NCBI RefSeq assembly: GCF_029227915.1
Contig: NC_079879.1
Location: forward strand, 9,486,001-9,550,000
Reading direction: 5' to 3'
Source: Hydractinia symbiolongicarpus
Lineage: Eukaryota; Cnidaria; Hydrozoa; Anthoathecata; Hydractiniidae
Length of the DNA stretch: 64,000 bases
Part shown: piece by piece, positions 22,736 to 34,572 of the stretch
Position numbering within the stretch: position 1 is the first letter of the stretch
Layout: each line of letters opens with the position of its first letter
Made by a program: the position numbers and the translations under genes
The notes under the pieces: model-generated
What the model saw: the letters and a program-made list of their open reading frames with translations, nothing else
Told to the model about the DNA's origin: nothing
Database searches by the model: none

Positions 22736-22807
22736 TGCCATGACCAGGATTCGAACCTGGGTTATTGCGGCCACAACGCAATGTACTAACCACTATACGA
22801 TCACGGC
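22736..22807 (-). tRNA. tRNA-His(GTG), unit 78
   Basis: As unit 67; a duplicate at offset 3402. Confidence 0.9.
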
Positions 22808-23030
22808 TGTTGTGAGATTGTTATCTATATATATATTGTTCCAAACAGTGTGCTGCAATGCGTTGATTAAGAAATATAATTCGTTATGTTTGAAGTCAAT
22901 ACCCAACATAATTCGGTGTTGTAAAGAAAACAAGCAAAATTAAAGCATCAGGAGCTGTTCATCCAAGCGCACAGGGTCAATTTAATCGATACAGAGGTAC
23001 ACGTTAACTACCTGTCACAGATTCTGGTAA

Positions 23031-23102
23031 TGCCGTGCCCAGGATTCGAACCTGGGTTATTGCGGCCACAACGCAATGTACTAACCACTATACGATCACG
23101 GC
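23031..23102 (-). tRNA. tRNA-His(GTG), unit 79
   Basis: Acceptor pair 7 is A.G. Confidence 0.8.
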
Positions 23103-23324
23103 TCATATGAGATTGTTAACCAAATATGTCTTGTTTAAAACACTCTGCTGCAATGCGATGATTAAGAAGTATATTTCGTTATGTTTGAAGTCGATACACA
23201 ACATAATTCGGTTATACAAAAAAAATAAACAAAATAAATGCATAGGACTGTTTTCTCTAGCGAACGGAGACAATTTAATCGATACAGCAGTACATGTTCA
23301 CTATCCTATCACTGACTCTTGTAA

Positions 23325-23396
23325 TGCCGTGACCAGGATTCGAACCTGGGTTATTGCGGCCACAACGCAATGTACTAACCTCTATACGATTACGGC
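23325..23396 (-). tRNA. tRNA-His(GTG), unit 80
   Basis: Acceptor pair 6 is A.C, and one D-loop change. Confidence 0.7.
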
Positions 23397-23618
23397 TGAT
23401 GTGAGATTGTTACCTATATATGTCTTGTTCAAAAAACTGAGCTGCAATGCCTTGATTAAGAAATATGTTTCGTATGTTTGAAATCAATACCCAACATAAT
23501 TCGGTGTTATAAAGAAAACAAGTAAAATTAAAGCATCAGGAGCTGTTCATCCAAGCGCACTTGGTCAATTTAATCGATACAGAAGTACGCGTTAACTTCC
23601 TATCACAGATTCTGGTGA

Positions 23619-23690
23619 TGCCGTGACCAGGATTCGAGCCTGGGTTATTGCGGCCACAACGCAATGTACTAACCGCTATACGGTCACGGC
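23619..23690 (-). tRNA. tRNA-His(GTG), unit 81, V1
   Basis: V1 changes plus T8 to C, a normally conserved base. Confidence 0.55.
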
Positions 23691-23912
23691 TTATGTGGGA
23701 TTGCTAACTATACATGCCTTGTTCAAAACATTCTGCTGCAATGCGATGATTAAGAAGTATATTACGTTATGTTTGAAGTCCATACACAACATAATTCGGT
23801 GATATAAAGAAAATAAACAAAATGAATTCTTAGGACTGTTTTCTGTAGCGAACGGAGACATTTTAATCGATACAGAAATATATGTTCACTTTCCTATCAC
23901 TGATTCATGTAA

Positions 23913-23984
23913 TGCCGTGGCCAGGATTCGAACCTGGGTTATTGCGGCCACAACGCAATGTACTAACCACTATACGATCACGGC
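23913..23984 (-). tRNA. tRNA-His(GTG), unit 82
   Basis: Acceptor pair 7 is A.C. Confidence 0.8.
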
Positions 23985-24208
23985 TAATGTGATATTGTTA
24001 ACTGTAAATGTCATGTTCAGAACACTCTGCTGCAATGCGTTGATTAAGAAATATATTTCGTTATGTTTGAAGTCGATACACAACATAATTCGGTGACATA
24101 AAGAAAACAAACAAAATGAATGCATAGGACTTTTTTCTCTAGCGAACGGAGACAGTTTAATCGATACAGCAGTACATGTTTTCACTATCCTATCACTGAC
24201 TCTTGTAA

Positions 24209-24280
24209 TGCCGTGACCAGGATTCGAACCTGGGTTATTGCGGCCACAACGCAATGTACTAACCACTATACGATCACGGC
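24209..24280 (-). tRNA. tRNA-His(GTG), unit 83
   Basis: Exact consensus. Confidence 0.97.
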
Positions 24281-24503
24281 TGTTGTGAGATTGTTATCTA
24301 TATATATCTTGTTCCAAACACTGTGCTGCAATGCGTTGATTAAGAAATATAATTCGTTATGTTTGAAGTCAATACCCAACATAATTCGGTGTTGTAAAGA
24401 AAACAAGCAAAATTGAAGCATCAGGAGCTGTTCATCCAAGCGCACGGGGTCAATTTAATCGATACAGAGGTACACGTTAACTACCTGTCACAGATTCTGG
24501 TAA

Positions 24504-24575
24504 TGCCGTGCCCAGGATTCGAACCTGGGTTATTGCGGCCACAACGCAATGTACTAACCACTATACGATCACGGC
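24504..24575 (-). tRNA. tRNA-His(GTG), unit 84
   Basis: Acceptor pair 7 is A.G. Confidence 0.8.
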
Positions 24576-24797
24576 TCATATGAGATTGTTAACCAAATAT
24601 GTTTTGTTTAAAACACTCTGCTGTAATGCGATGATTAAGAAGTATATTTCGTTATGTTTGAAGTCGATACACAACATAATTCGGTTATATAAAGAAAATA
24701 AACAAAATAAATGCATAGCACTGTTTTCTCTAGCGAACGAAGACAATTTAATCGATACAGCAGTATATGTTCACTATCCTATCACTGACTCTTGTAA

Positions 24798-24869
24798 TGC
24801 CGTGACCAGGATTCGAACCTGGGTTATTGCGGCCACAACGCAATGTACTAACCACTATACGATCACGGC
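24798..24869 (-). tRNA. tRNA-His(GTG), unit 85
   Basis: Exact consensus. Confidence 0.97.
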
Positions 24870-25092
24870 TGATATGAGATTGTTAACCATATATGTCTTG
24901 TTCCAAACACTGTGCTGCAATGCGTTGATTAAGAAATATAATTCGTTATGTTTGAAGTCAATACCCAACATAATTCGGTGTTGTAAAGAAAACAAGCAAA
25001 ATTGAAGCATCAGGAGCTGTTCATCCAAGCAAACGGGGTCAACTTAATCGATACAGAAGTACGCGTTAACTACCTATCACAGATTCTGGTAA

Positions 25093-25164
25093 TGCCGTGA
25101 CCAGGATTCGACCCTGGGTTATTGCGGCCAAAATGCAATATACTAACCGCTATACGATCATGGC
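25093..25164 (-). pseudogene. tRNA-His-derived copy with TTG anticodon, unit 86
   Basis: Anticodon TTG, an A.C anticodon-stem mismatch, and T54 is G. Confidence 0.6.
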
Positions 25165-25386
25165 TTATGTGAGATTGTTAACAATATATGTCTTGTTCAA
25201 AACATTCTGCTGCAATGCGATGATTCAGAAGTATACTACGTTATGTTTGAAGTCGATACACAACAAAATTCGGTGATATAAGGAAAATAAACAAGATGAA
25301 TTCATAGGACTGTTTTCTCTAGCGAACGGAGAAAATTTAATGGAAACAGAAGTACATGTTCACTTTGCTATCACTGATTCTTCCAA

Positions 25387-25458
25387 TGCCGTGACCAGGA
25401 TTCGAACCTGGGTTATTGCGGCCACAACGCAATGTGCTAACCACTATACAATCACGGC
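25387..25458 (-). tRNA. tRNA-His(GTG), unit 87
   Basis: C9 is T, and one D-arm base is changed. Confidence 0.8.
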
Positions 25459-25681
25459 TGATATGAGATTGTTAACCATATATGTCTTGTTCAAAACACT
25501 GCGCTGCAATCCGATGATTAAGAAGTATCTTTCGTTACGTTTCAAATGGATACACAACATAATTCGTTGTAATAGAGACAACAAGCAAAATTAAAGCATC
25601 AGGAGCTGTTCATCCAAGCAAACGGGGTCAATTTAATCGATACAGAAGTACACGTTAACTTCCTATCACAGATTCTTGTAA

Positions 25682-25753
25682 TGCCATGCCCAGTATTCGA
25701 ACCTGGGTTATTGCGGACACAACGCAATGTACTAACCACTATACGATAACGGC
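25682..25753 (-). pseudogene. tRNA-His-derived copy, unit 88
   Basis: Changes in acceptor, T-stem and anticodon loop (position 37). Confidence 0.6.
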
Positions 25754-25975
25754 TTATGTGAAATTGTTAACTATACATGCCTTGTTCAAAACACTCTGCT
25801 GCAATTAGATGATTAAGAAGTATATTACGTTATGTTTGAAGTCGATACACAACATAATTCGGTGATATAAAGAAAATAAACAAAATGAATTCATAGGACT
25901 GTTTTCTCTAGCGAACGGAGACATTTTAATCGATACAGAAATATATGTTCACTTTCCTATCACTGATTCTTGTAA

Positions 25976-26047
25976 TGCCGTTACCAGAATTCGAACCTAG
26001 GTTATTGCGGCCACAACGCAATGTACTAACCACTATACGATCACGGC
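25976..26047 (-). tRNA. tRNA-His(GTG), unit 89
   Basis: Acceptor pair 6 mismatch; two G.U pairs in the T-stem. Confidence 0.6.
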
Positions 26048-26269
26048 TCATATGAGATTGTTAACCATATATGTCTTGTTCAAAACACTCTGCTGCAATG
26101 CGATGATTAAGAAGTATATTTCGTTATGTTTGTGGTCGATACACAACATAATTCGGTTATATAAAGAAAATAAATAAAATAAATGCATAGGACTGTTTTC
26201 TCTAGCGAACGGAGACATATTAATCGATACAGCAGTACATGGTCATTATCCTATAACTGACTCTTGTAA

Positions 26270-26340
26270 TGCCGTGACCAGGAATCGAACCTGGTTATTG
26301 CGGCCACAACGCAATGTACTAACCACTGTACGATCACGGC
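26270..26340 (-). tRNA. tRNA-His(GTG), unit 90
   Basis: Variable loop one base shorter; one T-loop change. Confidence 0.65.
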
Positions 26341-26562
26341 TGATGTAAGATTGTTATCTCTATATGTCTTGTTCAAAACACTGAGCTGCAATGTGTTGAT
26401 TAAGAACTATACTTCATATGTTTGAAGTCAATACCCAACATAATTCGGTGTTATAAAGAAAACAAGCAAAATAAAAGCATCAGGAGCAGTTCATCCAAGC
26501 GCACGGGGTCAATTTAATCATTACAGAAGTACACGTTAACTACCTATCACAGATTCTGGGAA

Positions 26563-26634
26563 TGCCGTGACCAGGATTCGAACCTGGGTTATTGCGGTAG
26601 CAATGCAATGTACTAACCACTATACGATCACGGC
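26563..26634 (-). pseudogene. tRNA-His-derived copy, unit 91, anticodon position GCT
   Basis: Loop reads TTGCTAC (serine-type GCT), with an A.C anticodon-stem mismatch. Confidence 0.6.
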
Positions 26635-26852
26635 TTATGTGAGATTGACTATCCATGCCTTGTTAAAAACACTCTGCTGCAAGGCGATGATTAAGAAGTA
26701 TATTACGTTATGTTTGAAGTCGATACACAACATAATTCGGTGATAAAACGAAAATAACAAAATGAATTCATAGGACTGTTTTCTCTAGCGAACGGAGACA
26801 ATTTAATCGATACAGAAGTACATGTTCAATATCCTATCACTGACTCTTGTAA

Positions 26853-26924
26853 TGCCGTGACCAGGATTCGAACCGGGGTTGTTGCGGCCACAACGCAATG
26901 TACTAACCACTATACGATCACGGC
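26853..26924 (-). tRNA. tRNA-His(GTG), unit 92
   Basis: T-stem pair 51 is mismatched; a variable-loop change. Confidence 0.65.
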
Positions 26925-27145
26925 TTATTTGGTATTGTTAACTATATATGCCTTGTTCAAAGCACTCTGCTGCAATGCCTTGATTAAGAAATATATTTCG
27001 TTACGTTTGAAGTGGATAGACAACATAATTCGGTTATATAAAAAAAATAAAAAAAATGAATGCATAGGACTGTTTTCTCTAGCGAACGGAGACAATTTAG
27101 TCGATACAGAAGTACACGTTAACTTCCTATCACAGATTCTTCTAA

Positions 27146-27217
27146 TGCCATGACCAGGATTCGAACCTGGGTTATTGCGGCCAAAACGCAATGTACTAAC
27201 CACTATACGATCACGGC
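27146..27217 (-). tRNA. tRNA-His body with TTG anticodon, unit 93
   Basis: Only two changes: anticodon GTG to TTG, and a G.U at acceptor pair 4. This is the best-preserved anticodon-shifted copy. Confidence 0.65.
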
Positions 27218-27440
27218 TGTTGTGAGATTGTTATCTATATATATCTTGTTCAACACCCTGTGCTGCAATGCGTTGATTAAGAATTGTATTACGTTATGTT
27301 TGAAGTCGATACACAAAATAATTCGGTGTAATAGAGAAAACAAGCAAAATTGAATCATCGGGAGCTGTTCATCCAAGCGGACGTTGTTAATTTAATCGAT
27401 ACAGAAGTACACGTTAACTTCATATCACAGATTCTGGTGA

Positions 27441-27512
27441 TGCCGTGACCAGGATTTGAACCTGGGTTATTGCGACCACAATGCAATGTACTAACCACTA
27501 TACGATCACGGC
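27441..27512 (-). tRNA. tRNA-His(GTG), unit 94
   Basis: An A.C pair closes the anticodon stem; A57. Confidence 0.6.
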
Positions 27513-27730
27513 TTATGTGAGTTTGCCTATACATGCCTTGTTCAAAACACGCTGCTGCAAGGCGATGATTAAGAAGTATATTACGTTATGTTTGAAGTCG
27601 ATACACAACATAATTCGGTGATATAAAGAAAATAACAAAATGAATTCATGGTACTGTTTTCTCTAGCGAACGGAGACATTTTAATCGATACAGAAATATA
27701 TGTTCACTTTCCTAACACTTACTCTTGTAA

Positions 27731-27802
27731 TGCCGTGACCAGGATTCGAACCTGGGTTATTGCGGCCACAACGCAATGTACTAACCACTATACGATCACG
27801 GC
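27731..27802 (-). tRNA. tRNA-His(GTG), unit 95
   Basis: Exact consensus. Confidence 0.97.
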
Positions 27803-28024
27803 TGATGTGAGATTTTTATCTATATATGTCTTGTTCAAAACATTGAGCTGCAATGCGTTGATTAAGAAATATACTTCGTATGTTTGAAGTCAATGACCAA
27901 CATAACTCGGTGTTATAAAGAAAACAAGCAAAATTAAAGCATCAGGAGCTGTTCATCCGAGCACACGGGGTCAACTTAATCGATGCAGAAGTACACGTTA
28001 ACTACCTATTACAGATTCTGGGAA

Positions 28025-28096
28025 TGCCGTGACCAGGATTAGAACCTGGGTTATTGCCGCAACGAAGGAATGAACTAACCACTATACAATCACGGC
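28025..28096 (-). pseudogene. tRNA-His-derived copy, unit 96, anticodon position GTT
   Basis: As unit 75, plus C9 to T. Confidence 0.7.
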
Positions 28097-28316
28097 TAAT
28101 GTGAGATTGTTAACTATACATGCCTTGTTCAAAACACTCTGCTGTAATGCGATGATTAAGAAGTATCTTTCGTTACGTTTGGAGTGGATAGACAACATAA
28201 TTCGGTTATATAAAAAAATAAAAAAAATGGATGCATAGGACTGTTTTCTCTAGCGAACGGAGACAATTTAGTCGATACAGAAGTACACTTTAACTTCCTA
28301 TCACAGATTCTTCTAA

Positions 28317-28388
28317 TGCCATGACCAGGATTCGAACCTGAGTTATTGCCGCCACAACGCAATGTACTAACCACTATACGATCACGGC
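28317..28388 (-). pseudogene. tRNA-His-derived copy, unit 97
   Basis: G.G in the anticodon stem, G.U in the acceptor, and a change at the variable-loop/T-stem border. Confidence 0.5.
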
Positions 28389-28611
28389 TGTTGTGAGATT
28401 GTTATCTATATATATCTTGTTCAAAACACTGTGCTGCAATGCGCTGATTAAGAATTGTATTACGTTATGTTTGAAGTCAATACACAAAATTACTCGGTGT
28501 AATAGAGAAAACAAGCAAAACTACAGCATCAGGAGCTGTTCATCCAAGCGCACGGCGTCAATTTAATCGATACAGAAGCACACGTTAACTTCCTATCACA
28601 GATTCTGGGAA

Positions 28612-28683
28612 TGCCGTGACCAGGATTAGAACCTGGGTTATTGCGGCCACGAAGGAATGTACTAATCACTATACGATCACGGC
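28612..28683 (-). pseudogene. tRNA-His-derived copy, unit 98
   Basis: As unit 66, with a consensus acceptor stem. Confidence 0.65.
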
Positions 28684-28904
28684 TAATGTGAGATTGTTAA
28701 CTATACATGCCTTGTTTAAAACACTCTGCTGTAATGCGCTGATTAAGAAGTATCTTTCGTTACGTTTGAAGTGGATAGACAACATAATTCGGTTAAATCA
28801 AAAAAATAAACAAAATGAAAGCATAGGACTGTTTTCTCTAGCAAACGGAGACAATTTAGTCGATACAGAAGTACACGTTAACTTCCTATCACAGATTCTT
28901 CTAA

Positions 28905-28976
28905 TGCCATGACCAGGATTCGAACCTGGGTTATTGCGGCCACAACGCAATGTACTAACCACTATACGATCACGGC
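28905..28976 (-). tRNA. tRNA-His(GTG), unit 99
   Basis: G.U at acceptor pair 4. Confidence 0.9.
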
Positions 28977-29199
28977 TGTTGTGAGATTGTTATCTATATA
29001 TATATTGTTCCAAACAGTGTGCTGCAATGCGTTGATTAAGAAATATAATTCGTTATGTTTGAAGTCAATACCCAACATAATTCGGTGTTGTAAAGAAAAC
29101 AAGCAAAATTAAAGCATCAGGAGCTGTTCATCCAAGCGCACGGGGTAAATTTAATCGATACAGAGGTACACGTTAACTACCTGTCACAGATTCTGGTAA

Positions 29200-29271
29200 T
29201 GCCGTGCCCAGGATTCGAACCTGGGTTATTGCGGCCACAACGCAATGTACTAACCACTATACGATCACGGC
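29200..29271 (-). tRNA. tRNA-His(GTG), unit 100
   Basis: Acceptor pair 7 is A.G. Confidence 0.8.
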
Positions 29272-29495
29272 TCATATGAGATTGTTAACCAAATATGTCT
29301 TGTTTAAAACACTCTGCGGCAATGCGTTGATTAAGAAATATATTTCGTTATGTTTGAAGTCGATACACAACATAACTCGGTGACATAAAGAAAACAAACA
29401 AAATGAATGCATAGGACTTTTTTCTCTTGCGAACGGAGACAATTTAATCGATACAGCAGTACATGTTTTCACTATCCTATCACTGACTCTTGTAA

Positions 29496-29567
29496 TGCCG
29501 TGACCAGGATTCGAACCTGGGTTATTGCCGCCACAACGCAATGTACTAACCACTATACGATCACGGC
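29496..29567 (-). tRNA. tRNA-His(GTG), unit 101
   Basis: A G.G mismatch closes the anticodon stem. Confidence 0.6.
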
Positions 29568-29790
29568 TGTTGTGAGATTGTTATCTATATATATCTTGTT
29601 CCAAACACTGTGCTGCAATGCGTTGATTAAGAAATATAATTCGTTATGTTTGAAGTCAATACCCAACATAATTCGGTGTTGTAAAGAAAACAAGCAAAAT
29701 TGAAGCATCAGGAGCTGTTCATCCAAGCGCACGGGGTGAATTTAATCGATACAGAAGTACACGTTAACTACCTATCACAGATTCTTGTAA

Positions 29791-29862
29791 GGCCGTGACC
29801 AGGATTCGAACCTGGGTTATTGCGGCCACAACACAATGTACTAACCACTATACGATCACGGC
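29791..29862 (-). tRNA. tRNA-His(GTG), unit 102
   Basis: Identical to unit 1 (offset 29,710). Confidence 0.85.
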
Positions 29863-30084
29863 TCATATGAGATTGTTAACCATATATGTCTTGTTCAAAA
29901 CACTCTGCTACAATGCGTTAATTAAGAAATATAATTCGTTATGTTTGAAGTCGATACACAACATAATTCGGTTATATAAAGAAAATAAACAAAATAAATG
30001 CATAGGACTGTTTTCTCTAGCGAACGGAGACAATTTAATCGATACAGCAGTACATGTTCACTATCCTATCACTGACTCTTGTAA

Positions 30085-30156
30085 TGCCGTGACCAGGATT
30101 CGAACCTGGGTTATTGCGGCCACAACGCAATGTACTAACCACTATACGATCACGGC
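30085..30156 (-). tRNA. tRNA-His(GTG), unit 103
   Basis: Exact consensus. Confidence 0.97.
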
Positions 30157-30378
30157 TGATGTGAGATTGTTACCTATATATGTCTTGTTCAAAAAACTGA
30201 GCTGCAATGGCTTGATTAAGAAATATATTTCGTATGTTTGAAATCAATACCCAACATAATTCGGTGTTATAAAGAAAACAAGTAAAATTAAAGCATCAGG
30301 AGCTGTTCATCCAAGCGCACTTGGTCAATTTAATCGATACAGAAGTACGCGTTAACTTCCTATCACAGATTCTGGTGA

Positions 30379-30450
30379 TGCCATGACCAGGATTCGAGCC
30401 TGGGTTATTGCGGCCACAACGCAATGTACTAACCGCTATACGATCACGGC
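30379..30450 (-). tRNA. tRNA-His(GTG), unit 104, V1
   Basis: Identical to unit 3. Confidence 0.7.
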
Positions 30451-30672
30451 TTATGTGGGATTATTAACTATACATGCCTTGTTCAAAACACTCTGCTGCA
30501 ATGCGATGATTAAGAAGTATATTACGTTATGTTTGAAGTCGATACGCAACATAATTCGGTGATATAAAGAAAATAAACAAAATGAATTCTTAGGACTGTT
30601 TTCTGTAGCGAACGGAGACATTTTAATCGATACAGAATTATATGTTCACTTTCCTAACACTTACTCTTGTAA

Positions 30673-30744
30673 TGCCGTGACCAGGATTCGAACCTGGGTT
30701 ATTGCGGCCACAACGCAATGTACTAACCACTATACGATCACGGC
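30673..30744 (-). tRNA. tRNA-His(GTG), unit 105
   Basis: Exact consensus. Confidence 0.97.
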
Positions 30745-30965
30745 TGATGTGAGATTTTTATCTATATATGTCTTGTTCAAAACATTGAGCTGCAATGCGT
30801 TGATTAAGAAATATACTTCGTATGTTTGAAGTCAATGACCAACATAACTCGGTGTTATAAAGAAAACAACCAAATTAAAGCATCAGGAGCTGTTCATCTG
30901 AGCACACGGGGTCAACTTAATCGATGCAGAAGTACACGTTAACTACCTATTACAGATTCTGGGAA

Positions 30966-31037
30966 TGCCGTGACCAGGATTAGAACCTGGGTTATTGCCG
31001 CAACGAAGGAATGAACTAACCACAATGCGATCACTGC
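30966..31037 (-). pseudogene. tRNA-His-derived copy, unit 106, anticodon position GTT
   Basis: Identical to unit 5. Confidence 0.75.
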
Positions 31038-31259
31038 TCATATGAGATTGTTAACCATATATGTCTTGTTCAAAACACTCTGCTACAATGCGTTAATTAA
31101 GAAATATAATTCGTTATGTTTGAAGTCGATACACAACATAATTCGGTTATATAAAGAAAATAAACAAAATAAATGCATAGGACTGTTTTCTCTAGCGAAC
31201 AGAGACAATTTAATCGATACAGCAGTACATGTTCACTATCCTATCACTGACTCTTGTAA

Positions 31260-31331
31260 TGCCGTGACCAGGATTCGAACCTGGGTTATTGCGGCCACAA
31301 CGCAATGTACTAACCACTATACGATCACGGC
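31260..31331 (-). tRNA. tRNA-His(GTG), unit 107
   Basis: Exact consensus. Confidence 0.97.
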
Positions 31332-31553
31332 TGATGTGAGATTGTTACCTATATATGTCTTGTTCAAAAAACTGAGCTGCAATGGCTTGATTAAGAAATA
31401 TATTTCGTATGTTTGAAATCAATACCCAACATAATTCGGTGTTATAAAGAAAACAAGTAAAATTAAAGCATCAGGAGCTGTTCATCCAAGCGCACTTGGT
31501 CAATTTAATCGATACAGAAGTACGCGTTAACTTCCCATCACAGATTCTGGTGA

Positions 31554-31625
31554 TGCCGTGACCAGGATTCGAGCCTGGGTTATTGCGGCCACAACGCAAT
31601 GTACTAACCGCTATACAATCACGGC
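31554..31625 (-). tRNA. tRNA-His(GTG), unit 108, V1
   Basis: Identical to unit 7. Confidence 0.7.
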
Positions 31626-31847
31626 TTATGTGGGATTATTAACTATACATGCCTTGTTCAAAACACTCTGCTGCAATGCGATGATTAAGAAGTATATTAC
31701 GTTATGTTTGAAGTCGATACGCAACATAATTCGGTGATATAAAGAAAATAAACAAAATGAATTCTTAGGACTGTTTTCTATAGCGAACGGAGATATTTTA
31801 ATCGATACAGAAATATATGTTCACTTTCCTATCACTGATTCATGTAA

Positions 31848-31919
31848 TGACGTGGCCAGGATTCGAACCTGGGTTATTGCGGCCACAACGCAATGTACTA
31901 ACCACTATACGATCACGGC
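31848..31919 (-). pseudogene. tRNA-His-derived copy, unit 109
   Basis: Identical to unit 8. Confidence 0.55.
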
Positions 31920-32143
31920 TAATGTGATATTGTTAACTGTATATGTCTTTTTCAGAACACTCTGCAGCAATGCGTTGATTGAGAAATATATTTCGTTATG
32001 TTTGAAGTCGATACACAACATAATTCGGTGACATAAAGAAAACAAACAAAATGAATGCATAGGACTTTTTTCTCTAGCGAACGGGGACAATTTAATCGAT
32101 ACAGCAGTACATGTTTTCACTATCCTAACACTGACTCTTGTAA

Positions 32144-32215
32144 TGCCGTGACCAGGATTCGAACCTGGGTTATTGCGGCCACAACGCAATGTACTAACCA
32201 CTATACGATCACGGC
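32144..32215 (-). tRNA. tRNA-His(GTG), unit 110
   Basis: Exact consensus. The duplicated tract ends just upstream of this gene. Confidence 0.97.
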
Positions 32216-32437
32216 TGATGTGAGATTGTTAACTATATATGTCTTGTTTAAAAAACTGAGATGCAATGTCTTGATTAAGAAATATATTTCGTATGTTTGA
32301 AGGCAATACCCAATATAATTCGGTGTTATAAAGAAAACAAGCAAAATTAAAGCATCAGGAGCTGTTCATCCAAGCAAACGGGGTCAACTTAATCGATACA
32401 GAAGTACGCGTTAACTACCTATCACAGATTCTGGTAA

Positions 32438-32509
32438 TGCCGTGACCAGGATTCGACCCTGGGTTATTGCGGCCACAATGCAATATACTAACTGCTATAC
32501 GATCACGGC
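32438..32509 (-). pseudogene. tRNA-His-derived copy, unit 111
   Basis: T54 is G, and the anticodon stem has an A.C mismatch. Confidence 0.55.
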
Positions 32510-32731
32510 TTATGTTAGATTTTTAACTATACATGCCTTGTTCAAAACACTCTGCTGCAATGGGATGATTAAGAAGTATATTACGTTATGTTTGAAGTCG
32601 ATTCACAACATAATTCGGTGGTATAAAGAAAATAAACAAAATGAATTCATAGGACTGTTTTCTCTAGCGAACGGAGACAATTTAATCGATACAGCAGTAC
32701 ATGTTCACTATCCTATCACTAACTCTTGTAA

Positions 32732-32803
32732 TGCCGTGACCAGGGTTCGAACCTGGGTTATTGCGGCCACAACGAAATGTACTAACCACTATACGATAAC
32801 GGC
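32732..32803 (-). pseudogene. tRNA-His-derived copy, unit 112
   Basis: One mismatch each in the anticodon stem and at acceptor pair 6. Confidence 0.5.
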
Positions 32804-33025
32804 TGATGTGAGATTGTTACCTATATATGTGTTGTTCAAAAAACTGAGCTGCAATGCCTTGATTAAGAAACATATTTCGTATATTTGAAGTCAATACCCA
32901 ACATAATTCGGTGTTATAAAGAAAACAAGTAAAATTAAAGCATCAGGAGCTGTTCATCCAAGCGCACTTGGTCAATTTAATCGATACAGAAGTACGCGTT
33001 AACTTCCTATCACAGATTCTGGTGA

Positions 33026-33097
33026 TGCCGTGACCAGGATTCGAGCCTGGGTTATTGCGGCCACAACGCAATGTACTAACCGCTATACAATCACGGC
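33026..33097 (-). tRNA. tRNA-His(GTG), unit 113, V1
   Basis: V1 changes plus C9 to T. Confidence 0.7.
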
Positions 33098-33319
33098 TTA
33101 TGTGGGATTATTAACTATACATGCCTTGTTCAAAACACTCTGCTGCAATGCGATGATTAAGAAGTATATTACGTTATGTTTGAAGTCGATACGCAACATA
33201 ATTCGGTGATATAAAGAAAATAAACAAAATGAATTCTTAGGACTGTTTTCTGTAGCGAACGGAGACATTTTAATCGATACAGAAATATATGTTCACTTTC
33301 CTATCACTGATTCATGTAA

Positions 33320-33391
33320 TGCCGTGGCCAGGATTCGAACCTGGGTTATTGCGGCCACAACGCAATGTACTAACCACTATACGATCACGGC
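33320..33391 (-). tRNA. tRNA-His(GTG), unit 114
   Basis: Acceptor pair 7 is A.C. Confidence 0.8.
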
Positions 33392-33615
33392 TAATGTGAT
33401 ATTGTTAACTGTATATGTCTTTTTCAGAACACTCTGCAGCAATGCGTTGATTGAGAAATATATTTCGTTATGTTTGAAGTCGATACACAACATAATTCGG
33501 TGACATAAAGAAAACAAACAAAATGAATGCATAGGACTTTTTTCTCTAGCGAACGGGGACAATTTAATCGATACAGCAGTACATGTTTTCACTATCCTAA
33601 CACTGACTCTTGTAA

Positions 33616-33687
33616 TGCCGTGACCAGGATTCGAACCTGGGTTATTGCGGCCACAATGTAATCTACTAACCACTATACGATCACGGC
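33616..33687 (-). pseudogene. tRNA-His-derived copy, unit 115
   Basis: Anticodon stem as unit 49 (two mismatches). Confidence 0.55.
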
Positions 33688-33910
33688 TCATCTGAGATTG
33701 TTTTCTATATATGTCATGTTCAAAACAATCTGCTGCAATGCGTTGATTAAGAAGTATATTTCGTTATGTTTGAAGTCGATACACAACATAATTCAGTTGT
33801 ATAAAGAAAATAAACAAAATAAATGCATCAGAAGATGTTCATCAAAGCGAACGGTGTCAATTTAATCGATACAGAAGTACACATTAACTTCTTATCACAG
33901 ATTCTGGTAA

Positions 33911-33982
33911 TGCCGTGACAAGGATTCGAACCTGGGTTATTGCGGCCGCAATGCAATGTACTAACCACTATACGATCACGGC
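33911..33982 (-). pseudogene. tRNA-His-derived copy with GCG anticodon, unit 116
   Basis: Anticodon GCG; one mismatch each in the anticodon stem and T-stem. Confidence 0.55.
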
Positions 33983-34204
33983 TCATATGAGATTGTTAAC
34001 CAAATATGTCTTGTTTAAAACACTCTGCTGTAATGCGATGATTAAGAAGTATATTTCGTTATGTTTGAAGTCGATACACAACATAATTCGGTTATATAAA
34101 GAAAATAAACAAAATGAATTCATAGGACTGTTTTCTCTAGCGAACGGAGACATTTTAATCGATACAGAAATATATGTTCACTTTCCTATCACTGACTTTT
34201 GTAA

Positions 34205-34276
34205 AGCCGTGACCAGGATTCGAAGCTGGGTTATTGCCGCCACAACGCAATGTACTAACCACTATGCGATCACGGC
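34205..34276 (-). pseudogene. tRNA-His-derived copy, unit 117
   Basis: G53 is C, and G.G closes the anticodon stem. Confidence 0.55.
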
Positions 34277-34500
34277 TCATATCAAATTGTTAACCATATA
34301 TGTCTTGTTCAAAACACTCTGCTGCAATGCGTTGATTAACAAATATAATTCGTTATGTTTGAAGTCAATACCCAACATAATTCGGTGTTATAAAGAAAAC
34401 AAGCAAAATTAAAGCATTAGGAGCTGTTCATCCAAGCGCACGGGGTCAATTTAATCCATACAGAAGTACACGTTCACTCTCCTATCCCCGATTTTTGTAG

Positions 34501-34572
34501 TGCCGTGACCAGGATTGGAACCTGGGTTACTGCGGCCACAACGCAATGTACTAACCGCTATACGATTACGGC
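34501..34572 (-). pseudogene. tRNA-His-derived copy, unit 118
   Basis: Purine 57 is C, acceptor pair 6 is mismatched, and the D-loop is changed. Confidence 0.5.

Larger units (their letters stand above)
22232..24652. repeat. Array sub-duplication, copy 2 (offset 3,402)
   Basis: Partner of 18830-21250, without the insertion. Confidence 0.75.
29711..32230. repeat. Long near-perfect duplication, copy 2 (partner 1-2520)
   Basis: Partner of the left-edge tract. To its right, 32810-33350 matches 2519-3050 at offset 30,299. The 589-bp difference equals one extra A/B dimer, as expected from unequal crossing-over. Confidence 0.85.
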
